Origin: Propionispira arboris
GTDB taxonomy: Bacteria > Bacillota > Negativicutes > Selenomonadales > Selenomonadaceae
Reading direction: 5' to 3'
Length of the DNA: 64,000 bases
NCBI RefSeq assembly: GCF_900109225.1
Contig: NZ_FNZK01000007.1
Coordinates: 62,001 to 126,000 of the forward strand
The translations under genes were made by a program, and so were the position numbers. This document shows positions 42,246 to 51,483 of the stretch, one piece after another; within the stretch, counting starts at the first letter, position 1, and each line of letters opens with the position of its first letter. The notes below the pieces were generated by a model. That model ran no database searches. It was not told the DNA's origin and saw only the letters and a program-made list of their open reading frames with translations.

Positions 42246-42298
42246 AGAAATCCCCTGAAATATGTTTTTCAGCAAAACATATTTCAGGGGATTTCTTT
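42244..42298. terminator. 24-bp perfect bidirectional terminator
   Basis: Arms 42244-42268 and 42274-42298 pair over 24 bases (AAAGAAATCCCCTGAAATAT and its complement), between convergent genes. Confidence 0.9.
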
Positions 42299-42311
42299 GT
42301 GATTCTTCATT

Positions 42312-43229
42312 TTAAAATTCTTTGATATAAGGTGCCAGCGGCACAGATTCCTGATTCGCAAAGGCATCAATAATGAATTGTTGAAACTTTCTTGCTGCCG
42401 GAGAAAGATACTTATTTGTATTCCAGGCAATTCCTAAAGGCCGCGTGCAAAGCGGTGCTGATACAGGAATAAAGACGATTTCCAGATATTCGAGGCCGGG
42501 TATATGAGGGATAAGGGCAACGCCAAGATTAGCGGCAACCAGGCTGGCAACAGTCATGATTTCATCGCCTTCAAATGTAATTTTTGGACGAATCGATGCT
42601 GTTTCAAAGAATTGATCACCAAGCAAACGGAGTCCATACATCGGTTTGAAGGTGATAAATGGTTCATGGACGATTTCTTCAAGACGAATACTTTTTCGTT
42701 TAGCCAGGGGATGCTTCGAGGGGACAATAACAAAAAGTTCTTCGGAACAAAGTGAAACCCAGCCTAGAGTTTCCGTTGTCATTAATGTTGAGCAAAGACA
42801 AAGATCGGTATCACCATCGATTAACTCTTTGGTCAGTAAAGCTGAGTTGTTTTGATTTAAATTAAACTGAATTTTAGGGTATTTCTTTTTAAAATTACTT
42901 AAAAGGACAGGGACTAAATAACTGCCTAAGGAATGTAAAAAAGATAAACTTACTACACCTTGATCAGGTTCGGACAAATTAACCAGAGCCTGCTTGCCGT
43001 TGGCAATTTCTTGCAAAGCTCGTTCAACGTGAATTAAAAAAGTCTGGCCATATTGTGTTAATTTGATTTTTTTACCGACACGATTAAAAAGCGGAACACC
43101 AAGTTCCTTTTCCAATTTTGCAATTGAACGGCTGAGTGCAGGCTGTGATACGGATATACTTTCAGCTGCCTGCGTGAAGTGATTGATACGTGCCAATACT
43201 TTGAAGTACTCTAATTGATTTAATTCCAC
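42312..43229 (-). CDS. LysR-family transcriptional regulator
   Basis: 305 residues, GTG start after GGGAGG. The HTH (FTQAAESISVSQPALSRSIA, residues 16-35) is followed by the linker helix and a periplasmic-binding-protein-like effector domain (GVALIPHIPGLEYL near 240). Divergent from an MFS gene, the usual arrangement for a LysR protein and its target. Effector unknown. Confidence 0.93.
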   Translation of the reverse strand: MELNQLEYFKVLARINHFTQAAESISVSQPALSRSIAKLEKELGVPLFNRVGKKIKLTQYGQTFLIHVERALQEIANGKQALVNLSEPDQGVVSLSFLHSLGSYLVPVLLSNFKKKYPKIQFNLNQNNSALLTKELIDGDTDLCLCSTLMTTETLGWVSLCSEELFVIVPSKHPLAKRKSIRLEEIVHEPFITFKPMYGLRLLGDQFFETASIRPKITFEGDEIMTVASLVAANLGVALIPHIPGLEYLEIVFIPVSAPLCTRPLGIAWNTNKYLSPAARKFQQFIIDAFANQESVPLAPYIKEF

Positions 43230-43513
43230 AGGAATCCTCCCAAATTGTATTTAATAGTTACTACCGTTTGACTTTATGATGCATAAAAAGTATTGTTTGA
43301 ATTTTATTATAATAGAAAAATTCAATAAATTCCATGACTATTTTTTATTATTTATATAGATATTTATTATTGAAAACTTATATTTACGCGAATTATAGCT
43401 TAAAGTAAATATAATAATAACTATTAGTAATTGATTGGCTTTAATATATGTTTTATATTTATGTTATTTAATTATAATAATTATGTTTATTGTGCATGAT
43501 TTAAATTAACGTA

Positions 43514-43566
43514 ACCGATAAACATAGATCATTGCAAGAGCTATCGGTATAAATATTTAATATAAT
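43514..43566 (+). promoter_or_regulatory. candidate LysR operator and promoter for the MFS gene
   Basis: ACCGATA (43514-43520) and TATCGGT (43542-43548) form an inverted repeat with 21 bases between; TATAAT at 43561-43566. The rest of the 43230-43670 gap is strongly AT-rich with no gene. Confidence 0.5.
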
Positions 43567-43670
43567 GCACGGAGGTTATCATTTATATCTAAACGGTGTA
43601 TTGGACACATAGATAGGGGGCGCGTAGTATAAAGATAAAGAAAGAGTTGCTATATAAGAGGATGATCATA

Positions 43671-44909
43671 GTGAATGAATATATACAAAAAGGTACAGTA
43701 AAATATTGGCGGGCAATTGCGAGTCTGTTTTTAGGGAGCTTTGTTGCTTTTGGCGTCGAGTGTTTTGTGCAGCCGATTATTCCGGTTTTGGCAGAAAACT
43801 TTAAGTTGACGCCGATGACGGCAGGTCTTGCAATGTCTTTCGCCACAATGGGAATGGCAGTGTCGATGCTGCTGATTGCCGGTTTTGCCAAAAAATTAAA
43901 TCGTAAATATACAATGACGGTTGCTTTACTGATATCATCGTTATTGGCAATTGGTGTTTCAGTCAGTCCGGATTTTCAGCTTATTTTGGAAATTAGGGCA
44001 TTACAGGGTTTTTTATTGGCGGGGTATCCGGCTTTAGCTTTGGTCTATATCAATGAAGAATTCGAACCAGCTGTGATTGGTCGGGTTGTAGGTTTTTATG
44101 TCGCGGGGATTACAATCGGTGGCTTGGTGGGGCGTTTGGTAATTAGTGTGCTCACCGATTATGTTTCTTGGCGAGTTGGGATTGGCAGTGTGGGGCTAAT
44201 TTATGTGCTGATTAGTGTGCTGTTTTATTTTGCTTTGCCGGCAGCTAAAAACAAACCAGCGGCTGGAAGACAGTCTGTTCCTATTTGGGAAAATATAAAA
44301 GAAACTTTTACCAACACCAAGCTTTGGGGGATTTATGGTATAGCATTTTTGATCTTTGGTGCCTTTACTTGTATTTATAATTATATTACGTATATTTTTA
44401 TGGCAGCTCCTTACAATTTAAGTCAAACATTAATTGGATTTATTTTTCTGATGTATGTTTTTGGCACAATTGGTTCTGCGGTTTTGGGGCGTATGTCAGA
44501 TCAATATGGCAATGGGCGCATATTATGCTTTGGTCTTATGATTATGATCGTTGGGGTGACTTTGACGCTGGCAACAAGCCTTATTATTAAAATTTTTGGC
44601 TTGGCAATTTTAACTTTTGGCTTTTTTGGCAGTCACTCTGCCGCTTGCAGTTGGGCAGGAAAAATAGCATCTTTTAAGATAAAAGCCTCTGCCTTGTCTT
44701 TGTATATGTTTTTCTATTACGTAGGCGGTAGTGCGATCGGGGCTGTAGGCGGTGTTTTTTTGAAAAATTATGGTTGGACGGGCATTATTTTGATGGTCAT
44801 CCTTCTTTTGATAGGGGCACTGGCACTGTGTTTCCAATTGACGTTCAGTCAATTGCTAATTTATGAACAAAATGACATGCGCAATTTGAAAAAAGCAGTA
44901 CAAAATTAA
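43671..44909 (+). CDS. MFS transporter
   Basis: 412 residues from GTG 43671 (AAGAGGATGA upstream; ATG 43662 overlaps that site). Twelve helices; opening YWRAIASLFLGSFVAFGVEC and FVQPIIPVLAENFKLTP, with the loop 2-3 motif GFAKKLNRKYTM (basic GxxxxRxGRR variant) resemble the YnfM/arabinose-exporter-like group. Its substrate should be the LysR effector or a related compound (inference). Confidence 0.9.
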   Translation: MNEYIQKGTVKYWRAIASLFLGSFVAFGVECFVQPIIPVLAENFKLTPMTAGLAMSFATMGMAVSMLLIAGFAKKLNRKYTMTVALLISSLLAIGVSVSPDFQLILEIRALQGFLLAGYPALALVYINEEFEPAVIGRVVGFYVAGITIGGLVGRLVISVLTDYVSWRVGIGSVGLIYVLISVLFYFALPAAKNKPAAGRQSVPIWENIKETFTNTKLWGIYGIAFLIFGAFTCIYNYITYIFMAAPYNLSQTLIGFIFLMYVFGTIGSAVLGRMSDQYGNGRILCFGLMIMIVGVTLTLATSLIIKIFGLAILTFGFFGSHSAACSWAGKIASFKIKASALSLYMFFYYVGGSAIGAVGGVFLKNYGWTGIILMVILLLIGALALCFQLTFSQLLIYEQNDMRNLKKAVQN

Positions 44910-45112
44910 ATTGTTATTGCTCATAATATAAAGTTTAAAATCTTCGTACTTAAACGACATTATAACAATTTGAAAACTAATATTCATTAATTCAATTATA
45001 GCAATAAGGAAAAAGTCCTATTATTTTTACAAAAACTATTAAGTTTTTACAAATAATGCCGATAATATTAGTAACAAGGATGTTAATTCAAGTAGTTTAA
45101 GGGGGAGACGTC

Positions 45113-45328
45113 ATGTTACCAAAAGTATCGGAAATTATTAGGGTTCAAAAAATTCATCAATACGATCTGAAAAATAAGTATGATCAACAAAGTCAATCTT
45201 TTGACAACCCGAAGAAAAAGAAACAATCAGCTTTCCGAAACATATTGAAACATACAATGGAAAAGTCAGTAGAAGAACAACCCTCGGCAGCATATACATT
45301 GGAGTTGGGCAGGATGCCTCGAGTTTGA
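45113..45328 (+). CDS. small basic hypothetical protein, 71 aa
   Basis: Supported by a strong GGGGGAG site and intact frame. Rich in K, Q and S (DNPKKKKQSAFRNILKHTME), no cysteine or membrane segment. Could be nucleic-acid binding; family not recognised. Ends 61 bases before tadA. Confidence 0.6.
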   Translation: MLPKVSEIIRVQKIHQYDLKNKYDQQSQSFDNPKKKKQSAFRNILKHTMEKSVEEQPSAAYTLELGRMPRV

Positions 45329-45388
45329 CGCTTTTTTAGTGGTAGTGTATAATGCACTCATACAAGTAGTGGAGTGTGGAATGACAAG

Positions 45389-45871
45389 ATGAATCAAGAT
45401 GAAACATATATGAGACTTGCTTTGGCAGAAGCACAGAAAGCATTCGATTTGGGCGAAGTACCAATAGGCGCGATTTTGGTGGATAGAAATGGCGGTATAA
45501 TTTTTTCTGGGCATAATATGCGTGAATCTTGGCATGATGCAACGGCACATGCAGAAATGATTGTGATTCAAGAAGCTTGCAAGCAGCTGAAACGTTGGCG
45601 TTTAACGGGAACGACATTATATGTCACGATAGAACCTTGTCCAATGTGTGCAGGTGCACTTGTTATGAGCCGAATTGATCGTATTGTTTATGGTGGTTTG
45701 GACTATAAAGCTGGCGCAGCAGAATCGGTATTTAATATTGTCGATAATGCTGCATTGAATCATCAATTGCAGGTTACAGCAGGCGTTTTAAGTGATGAAT
45801 GTTCTGCAATAATGAAAACATTTTTTCGCCAGCGTAGGGAAATGAATAAACAAGAAAAAAAAGCAAGATGA
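45389..45871 (+). CDS. tadA: TadA, tRNA-specific adenosine deaminase
   Basis: 160 residues from ATG 45389. HAE at residues 54-56 and PCPMC near 85-89 are the zinc/catalytic motifs of the cytidine-deaminase fold; VPIGAILVDRNG and the YGGLDYKAGAAES stretch fit TadA. Deaminates A34 to inosine in tRNA-Arg(ACG), which this window also encodes at 8286. Terminator overlaps the stop. Confidence 0.96.
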   Translation: MNQDETYMRLALAEAQKAFDLGEVPIGAILVDRNGGIIFSGHNMRESWHDATAHAEMIVIQEACKQLKRWRLTGTTLYVTIEPCPMCAGALVMSRIDRIVYGGLDYKAGAAESVFNIVDNAALNHQLQVTAGVLSDECSAIMKTFFRQRREMNKQEKKAR

Positions 45872-45916
45872 ATTGTTCTGTAATATTTTACGTAACAATT
45901 CATCTTGTATTTTTTG
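45865..45916 (+). terminator. tadA terminator
   Basis: AAGATGAATTGTT / AACAATTCATCTT then GTATTTTTTG; the 5' arm includes the tadA stop. Confidence 0.8.
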
Positions 45917-46011
45917 TTAAAAAGGGCTTTTTTTTGAAAAAACTAGCTTTATGTATTTTATTTTTTAGCATTCTATGATATAATATTTTATGTTCTCTAT
46001 AGAACACTTAC

Positions 46012-46056
46012 GGAGAGGTGTCCGAGTGGTCGAAGGTGATTGACTCGAAATCAATC
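46012..46056 (+). pseudogene. severed 5' half of tRNA-Ser(CGA)
   Basis: GGAGAGGTGTCCGAGTGG, D-arm and anticodon arm with loop CTCGAAA are intact to 46056, then unrelated sequence starts. The anticodon stem (GATTG / CAATC) differs from the intact copy at 46346, and its 3' half matches the remnant at 52586 (GAAATCAAT then TGTACCGCAAGG). It was therefore cut by an insertion. Confidence 0.85.
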
Positions 46057-46345
46057 CAGCAGAAATTGTGTTTTTTAGAGAAAGTGCCGCGAAGCCTTGA
46101 TGTTGCTGACTTTTTGACTACATAAAATTATGCTTTTTAGTAATTATTTTACAGTTAGGGTGCAACTGGGGTGCAGTAGCGGTAATGCGTCATAAGAGAA
46201 TGTAATTTTTATTCATTCTGTTTTTTATTATGTATGCAGAAAAATTTCATAAAGTTTCATGTTATAATGAAACAGTTTTTTATCAGTGGTTTTTATTTAT
46301 TGCCATTTATGGTATACTATTACCGTTGATTAAGAACATGGTTAT
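46057..46345. other. junction sequence between tRNA-Ser copies
   Basis: Has two close GGGTGCA motifs (46158, 46169), a motif also seen in the 165-bp repeats at 51270 and 52393. May be the residue of an integrase gene end and attachment arm. No gene found. Confidence 0.4.
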
Positions 46346-46433
46346 GGAGAGGTGTCCGAGTGGTCGAAGGTCTCTGACTCGAAATCAGACGTACCGCAAG
46401 GTACCGTGGGTTCGAATCCCACCCTCTCTGCCA
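46346..46433 (+). tRNA. tRNA-Ser (anticodon CGA), intact
   Basis: 88-nt class II tRNA: acceptor GGAGAGG / CCTCTCT, anticodon loop CTCGAAA with stem TCTGA / TCAGA, long variable arm GTACCGCAAGGTAC, T-arm GTGGGTTCGAATCCCAC, G discriminator, CCA encoded. Confidence 0.97.
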
Positions 46434-46446
46434 GTAGTATTTTATA

Positions 46447-46481
46447 AGGCTTTACGCGGCTTGAGTGTGAAGCCTTTTTTG
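46447..46481 (+). terminator. terminator after intact tRNA-Ser
   Basis: GGCTTTACGC-containing stem ending GAAGCC then T6; the same tail follows remnants at 52652 and 58437. Confidence 0.85.
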
Positions 46482-46629
46482 TTGTTCCAATGTATAATTG
46501 TTTTTACTCATCACTTTACATATATAGTTAGATAATGACCTCCTTATTTCATGTTTGGGGTCAGTATTAAGTTTGTTGTGAAAAAATTTTTATCTAATAC
46601 CAATACTATTGTGAGAAAGGAAGTTTTTT

Positions 46630-48621
46630 ATGATAACACCAGAAGAACGTGCTGCTATAAAAAAAGGATTTGAAAATATCTACGCTGGTGCAACACAATT
46701 ATTAGCTGTATGCAATTTATTTGAGGATAAACAACATATTATTAAGAAAATTGTTTCTGATCGTTTTTCTACAGAAATTCAAACTTTTGAAGTAAACCTT
46801 AATAAATTTATTGATTCAAAGAATAAAATTGTTTTGATAGAAAATGATTATGTATCTATTCCTCCAATAGAAAGTGAGATAACAGAACACTTTAAAACCT
46901 TCTTGTTTTCTGAGGTAGTATTGTTTAACCCAGCACAGCAGCATTTATTTCAACCAAATATTGTGGAGCAAATAATTCGATTCATTAATAGACAAAATGA
47001 TACTGCTACAAATATTGTAGCGGATGACAATAATACAATTACTTACATTAAAGACATTCCAGCTCAATATTTATACTATATCGATCTTTTTAGGGATAAG
47101 TTTACAAAAATCCATATTTTCAATCAATTAAAAAACATCAAGGGAAATATTGTAATGATTGGAGCCAATGGTTCAGGGAAAAGTACATTTGCACGACAAT
47201 TAAACGGAAAAATAGCCAATAATATTGTGATATTATCTGCGCAACATTTACTATTTTATTCACAAAATTCGAACATATCTGCAACTGGAACTGAAATACA
47301 AGAAGTTAGAAATTTTCAACTCGATTCTAAATCAAGTAATGATGCGAGTTTTTCAAACTTATTACTTTCTGATATGAACAAGTTAGTAAATGCATTAATA
47401 TCTGAACATATAGATTGTACCGTTCAGTATTACGATGACAATCAAAAAGAAACATCCTACTTATCAAGAACCATAAATTTATGGAAATTAATAATAGAGC
47501 ATAGAGCGTTAAAAACTAGTCGTACAGGTATTTTTGTACAGGGAGAGAATATTGATTCTTATCTCTTTAATCAACTAAGTGATGGTGAAAAAACTGTTTT
47601 TTATTATATTGGTCATATTTTATTAGCTAGAGAAAATTCATACATTATTGTCGATGAACCAGAAAATCACCTCCACTTAGCAATTTGTAATAAACTTTGG
47701 GATTGTCTTGAACAAGAACGTACAGATTGTAAATTTGTTTACCTCACTCATAATTTGGATTTTGCAACTACAAGAACAGATAGTACAATATTATGGAATA
47801 AGAGTTTTGTTCCTCCAGCGCAATGGGATTTTGAAATTTTACCCTCAATGGATACGCTTCCGGAAGTCTTAGTAATGGAGTTAGTAGGGAGTAGGAAAAA
47901 TATTTGCTTCTGCGAGGGTGATACGAAAAGTAGTTTAGATTATAGGCTTTATTCAATTCTTTTTCCAGAATACACAATAATACCCGTTTCCGGGCATCGA
48001 AATGTAATTGATTATACTGATGCATACAATAAAAACCGGTCGTTTGTTACTAAGGCTATTGGTATTATCGATGGTGATTGCCATTTGCCAGAGCAAATTG
48101 AGAAGTGGGAAAAAAAGAAAATTTTTGTACTCAAAATTAATGAAATTGAAAATTTGCTATGTGATCCAATCATACTAACCGCAGCCGCAAATAGATTTTG
48201 TACAGATAAGAAAGAAGTAGATAAATTTTATAGTGGTTTTTGGAAATTATATGAATCAGAAAAAGAAAAACAAGCTGTATGGTTTGTAAATAATTGTATA
48301 AATGCTAAATTTAAAGATAACTATTTAGTTGAAAAAAATAGTATAGAGTCTCTTAAAACGGAACTATCAAGAATAACATCACCTTCGACCGCAGAAAGCA
48401 TATATACAGAACGGTTAGCACTTATCGAATCGATCATTGAAAAACAATCATATGAGGAAGCATTGCACATAGTCAATTTTAAAACGCGTCTTACTAGAGA
48501 ATTGGCAAAAAATATTGTTGATAAATATGAAAATCGAGTTTTAGATTTAATCAAAAAAAATAATACCTTAAAGGACGCTATCATAAAAAAATATTTTTTA
48601 GGTCTTAAAGACTTAGAATAA
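46630..48621 (+). CDS. AAA-ATPase/DUF4435 (TOPRIM-like) fusion; PARIS-like candidate defence protein
   Basis: 663 residues, ATG after GAAAGGAAG. ABC/SMC-type ATPase: Walker A GANGSGKST near 179, signature-like LSDGEKTVFYYIGH near 318, Walker B YIIVDEPENHLHL near 337, and switch YLTHNLDFA. From about 420 comes a second domain with CFCEGDTKSSLDYRLY, IPVSGHRNVIDY and GIIDGDCHL, then NEIENLL: acidic E...DGD residues of a DUF4435/TOPRIM-type fold. The PARIS anti-phage system pairs AriA (ATPase) and AriB (DUF4435), sometimes fused; this chain has that order. It is the first gene after tRNA-Ser, a usual island site. Function is inferred; an OLD-like nuclease of another type is the alternative. Confidence 0.8.
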   Translation: MITPEERAAIKKGFENIYAGATQLLAVCNLFEDKQHIIKKIVSDRFSTEIQTFEVNLNKFIDSKNKIVLIENDYVSIPPIESEITEHFKTFLFSEVVLFNPAQQHLFQPNIVEQIIRFINRQNDTATNIVADDNNTITYIKDIPAQYLYYIDLFRDKFTKIHIFNQLKNIKGNIVMIGANGSGKSTFARQLNGKIANNIVILSAQHLLFYSQNSNISATGTEIQEVRNFQLDSKSSNDASFSNLLLSDMNKLVNALISEHIDCTVQYYDDNQKETSYLSRTINLWKLIIEHRALKTSRTGIFVQGENIDSYLFNQLSDGEKTVFYYIGHILLARENSYIIVDEPENHLHLAICNKLWDCLEQERTDCKFVYLTHNLDFATTRTDSTILWNKSFVPPAQWDFEILPSMDTLPEVLVMELVGSRKNICFCEGDTKSSLDYRLYSILFPEYTIIPVSGHRNVIDYTDAYNKNRSFVTKAIGIIDGDCHLPEQIEKWEKKKIFVLKINEIENLLCDPIILTAAANRFCTDKKEVDKFYSGFWKLYESEKEKQAVWFVNNCINAKFKDNYLVEKNSIESLKTELSRITSPSTAESIYTERLALIESIIEKQSYEEALHIVNFKTRLTRELAKNIVDKYENRVLDLIKKNNTLKDAIIKKYFLGLKDLE

Positions 48622-48636
48622 AAAATGATACAAAGG

Positions 48637-48781
48637 GGCTGTCGCATGAAGTGATTTTTCACTTCTGCGACGGCTCCTTTTTTCGGAACAAAACAGTTTT
48701 AAATCATTTTTAATATTGAAGGATAAAAAAAGGCGTACGAAAAAACTATTAGCATGTGGGCTTTTTCGTGCGACAGCCACT
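48637..48781. repeat. tandem hairpins bounded by 10-bp inverted ends (terminator or MITE-like)
   Basis: First hairpin (48637-48676, T6 after) GTCGCATGAAGTGA / TCACTTCTGCGAC ends the AAA gene. A second hairpin (GTACGAAAAA / TTTTTCGTGC) follows near 48731-48774. The outermost GGCTGTCGCA and TGCGACAGCC are perfect inverted repeats about 140 bases apart. Confidence 0.6.
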
Positions 48782-48833
48782 TTTTCTATTCCATTTTTTT
48801 GATATAATATATCTAAAGGATGGAGGGTAATTT

Positions 48834-49505
48834 ATGGATAATGTTAATAAAAAAATACCTTTGCCAGGGTGGAAGTTAGGATGTATTATAAAATTTAACG
48901 GTGGAAAAGAAAAAGATATTTCAGCTAAAATAATTGGTTTTTATTTAATATTGACAGCATTGATGTTTGCTCTATATTTTATTGGTGACAAATTATTTAA
49001 TAATTCAATGATGGCGAATCTAGTCAGTACTATAATAAGTTTGATTATTACAATATTGTTTGCACGCAAAATTAATAAAGGCATCATCAATTATGGCGAT
49101 AAATTAAAAATATTTTTTGATGAAAATTTTGATGAAAATGAGAACGATTATTATATTAAAGCTTTTAAATTGGAGAAAGATGCAATGCCACTGATGGGGA
49201 TAATAATATCTTTAATATCTGCATTGATTTTTTTATTTTTAACGAATCTTATAGAGCTTGATAAGTCTTGGGCTATACATGCTCTTGATATAAAAATTTG
49301 CATGATAGCCGTTTTTATATCAATTGTACTTACGAGTATATCGCCTAATATAGCTTTTTATGGTTCAATGATTATAGACTTAGAAAATATTAGCAAAAAA
49401 CAGGCAAAAAGCTTGGATGAACGGAGTAAAGAAATAAGTATGAGAGAAAAAGAGATTGATGAAAAAGAAATTATTGCCATTCGTTATACGAATAAAATGC
49501 GATAA
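48834..49505 (+). CDS. island membrane protein with C-terminal coiled coil
   Basis: 223 residues, strong GGAGGG site. Two helix pairs: IIGFYLILTALMFALYFIG and LVSTIISLIITILFA, then MGIIISLISALIFLFLTNL and ICMIAVFISIVLTSI. The last 45 residues are a charged coiled coil (KKQAKSLDERSKEISMREKE). Not recognised. Low GC and island position suggest transfer; it may be a partner of the upstream ATPase or independent cargo. Confidence 0.7.
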   Translation: MDNVNKKIPLPGWKLGCIIKFNGGKEKDISAKIIGFYLILTALMFALYFIGDKLFNNSMMANLVSTIISLIITILFARKINKGIINYGDKLKIFFDENFDENENDYYIKAFKLEKDAMPLMGIIISLISALIFLFLTNLIELDKSWAIHALDIKICMIAVFISIVLTSISPNIAFYGSMIIDLENISKKQAKSLDERSKEISMREKEIDEKEIIAIRYTNKMR

Positions 49506-49601
49506 CGCATTAATTAAATTTGTAAAATTATGGTATTGGTAAATATAAACAGCCGTTGGCACTAGCCGGCGACTTATTTTATTAAATGAGGAGCGTGTGA
49601 A

Positions 49602-49826
49602 ATGAGCCCAAGAATCAAATTGAAACTAACATATAAAGAGTGCTGCATTATAAAGCACGCTCTAAGGGATAAGCGAGATAGGCATTGTGCGGAAGAAATG
49701 GTATATAAGCAGTTTTCTGTGCTGGTTAATCGGTGCAACGAAATATCGGAGCTCTGGGCAGATAATAGGACAGTTATTAATCATGAGCCTGTACCGCATG
49801 GGAGAGGAAATAAAATTTTGAAATAA
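49602..49826 (+). CDS. small hypothetical island protein, 74 aa
   Basis: ATG after GAGGAGCG, intact frame. Basic, helical N-terminal part (TYKECCIIKHALRDKRDRHC) with three cysteines; no family recognised. Confidence 0.55.
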   Translation: MSPRIKLKLTYKECCIIKHALRDKRDRHCAEEMVYKQFSVLVNRCNEISELWADNRTVINHEPVPHGRGNKILK

Positions 49827-49953
49827 TAAGGGCGTTGGTTGCAATGAACCAGCGTCTTTTTTTATTATAGGTCCGCAACCTCCTACATTTGCGGACTGAA
49901 ATTACATAGAGGGCATAAAAATAGACCGTCTGGCAAGACGGCCTATTAGAAAA

Positions 49954-50187
49954 TTAAAAATATAAGTTATTACCTAAATCTCGTTCAGCGTTGTTAGGGT
50001 TAAAATTAGGTGCCGGCTTAACGCCCGGTTGCGGTTTTTGGGGGTCAGGGAATGTATGATAAGTGTCTCTTAGGTCAGTAATAATTCGCTCTCTTTGGTC
50101 ATCTTCTGTTACGTGGTTAATATAAGGGAAATAATATTTATAATCATCCCCATCTGCGGCATGAACTGTGAGAGAGACCCAACTCAT
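49954..50187 (-). CDS. small hypothetical island protein, 77 aa
   Basis: Start ATG 50187 is fixed by AAAGGAGGTGATT upstream, an ideal site; the longer frame to 50196 would bury it. Proline/asparagine-rich C-terminal half (PDPQKPQPGVKPAPNFNPNN). Soluble, unknown. Confidence 0.6.
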   Translation of the reverse strand: MSWVSLTVHAADGDDYKYYFPYINHVTEDDQRERIITDLRDTYHTFPDPQKPQPGVKPAPNFNPNNAERDLGNNLYF

Positions 50188-50393
50188 AGTAATCACCTCC
50201 TTTTAAATTTAGTATACGTTAGAAGGTGTCTACTATGGTGTTGTAATAGAAATAAGGTGACTTTTTTTGATTGAAAAGCATAAACCTCGTAATTTGGCAT
50301 TTATGCGACGGTTCCATTTTGGGTTATATCCCATGTTCCTAAATCGCTGTGGTTCAAATATATTTTTCAAGAGTTCTGACAGTGCTTTCGTCC

Positions 50394-51248
50394 TCAAAAG
50401 ATATAATTACTGTTGAAAAGATTAGCAGTGTCATTTTTTGCCTTTTTAAGAGCTTGAGGATCTTCAATTATCTTCACAGATAAATTCTTGGTACGTTTAA
50501 TTTGATCTATTGGGCAGTTTAGGGTATTACTCAAAACTTCGGGAATATCATAATAGAATTTTTTATTAACGAAAGTATTAACAAATATAAAGTTACCGAT
50601 ATAATGTTGTGCAAACTATGAAAGCCAATAATTTCCAATAAAGCCTTGGTGTATAAAGACATTTGTCCAGTGATGAATCTTCATTATATTTGTGATACAA
50701 ATTGGGAAAATATAGCCTTTTTCAATATCAAGTGCATTGGCTAACTGATCAGCTGTTATCTTTTTCCAAGCACCATTACTTTCATTAATTCCCCTAACTC
50801 CTAAAATTTCTAAGATCCGTAATTCGATAGATTGACGCAACTGAAATATTTCTGTAGCTGTAAGGTTTTGTCTCATATGACCAGATTGGCGATGCTCTTT
50901 TGGGAATATATATTGTTCAGGAGTTAATGTATATTTTTCATTTAAAGCCGTATATTCAAACATCTTTTTATTATAAAGGTCATCTATAAAACTGGAAATA
51001 TAATATATCATATTTATTAGAAATAGTGAATGACCTATAAGAAATTCATTTTTTTATATAGATGGGTCTTTTCTTCTGAAAGAATAGCTTCCTTTCCTCT
51101 TTTTATTGATCCTATTATAATTTGAATATTATAACGCAAATAATCGATATATTGCAAATTTTCATTATATGCATTGCCAGCTAAATGATCTTCAGTATAT
51201 TTTTTTACATAATAAACTATTTATATTTGAAGCAGATATTTCAGACAT
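50394..51248 (-). pseudogene. decayed unknown gene with two frameshifts and an in-frame stop
   Basis: Pieces in order on the minus strand: MSEISASNINSL from 51248; then in another frame KKYTEDHLAGNAYNENLQYI and GSIKRGKEAILSEEKTHLYK; then in a third GHSLFLINMIYYISSFIDDL through 50619; then TAG (50616-50618) and, still in that frame, FAQHYIGNFIFVNTFVNKKF to the final stop at 50394. Together about 280 residues. The coding-like composition across breaks shows recent decay. The family is not recognised. Confidence 0.7.
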
Positions 51249-51269
51249 TGTTATATAAAGAGAAGGTAC

Positions 51270-51436
51270 ATATCAGAACTGGAAAATGCGACATACAATT
51301 GGATCGGCTGACTTCTAAAAAAGCGAAAATGTAATCTATATAATTATGCATAGATTACATTTTCGCTTTCGCTGATTTTTAGGGTGCAATAAGTGGGTAT
51401 TCCTATATGAAAATATAACGAAGTGCTAATTTTAAG
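51270..51436 (+). repeat. 165-bp direct repeat, copy 1 (left of hicAB)
   Basis: Repeated at 52393-52560 with about 90% identity by eye. Contains an 18-bp hairpin: AGCGAAAATGTAATCTAT / ATAGATTACATTTTCGCT. In copy 2 both arms change together (TG to GG, CA to CC), so pairing is kept. Each copy also carries TTAGGGTGCAATAAGTGGGT and is followed by tRNA-Ser 3' sequence. Confidence 0.85.
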
Positions 51437-51437
51437 A

Positions 51438-51483
51438 GACTCGAAATCAATTGCATCGCAAGGTACCATGGGCTCTCTGCCAT
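51438..51483 (+). repeat. tRNA-Ser 3' remnant (att-like), degraded
   Basis: GACTCGAAATCAATTG, then CGCAAGGTACCATGGG, then CTCTCTGCCA: anticodon side, variable arm and acceptor end of tRNA-Ser, with the T-loop part deleted. Confidence 0.8.

Noticed and set aside
46012-46056. Second functional tRNA-Ser gene
   Set aside because: Sequence after the anticodon arm is not tRNA; its 3' half lies at 52586.
46230-46535. Open frame of 101 codons overlapping tRNA-Ser
   Set aside because: It runs through the intact tRNA gene and its terminator.
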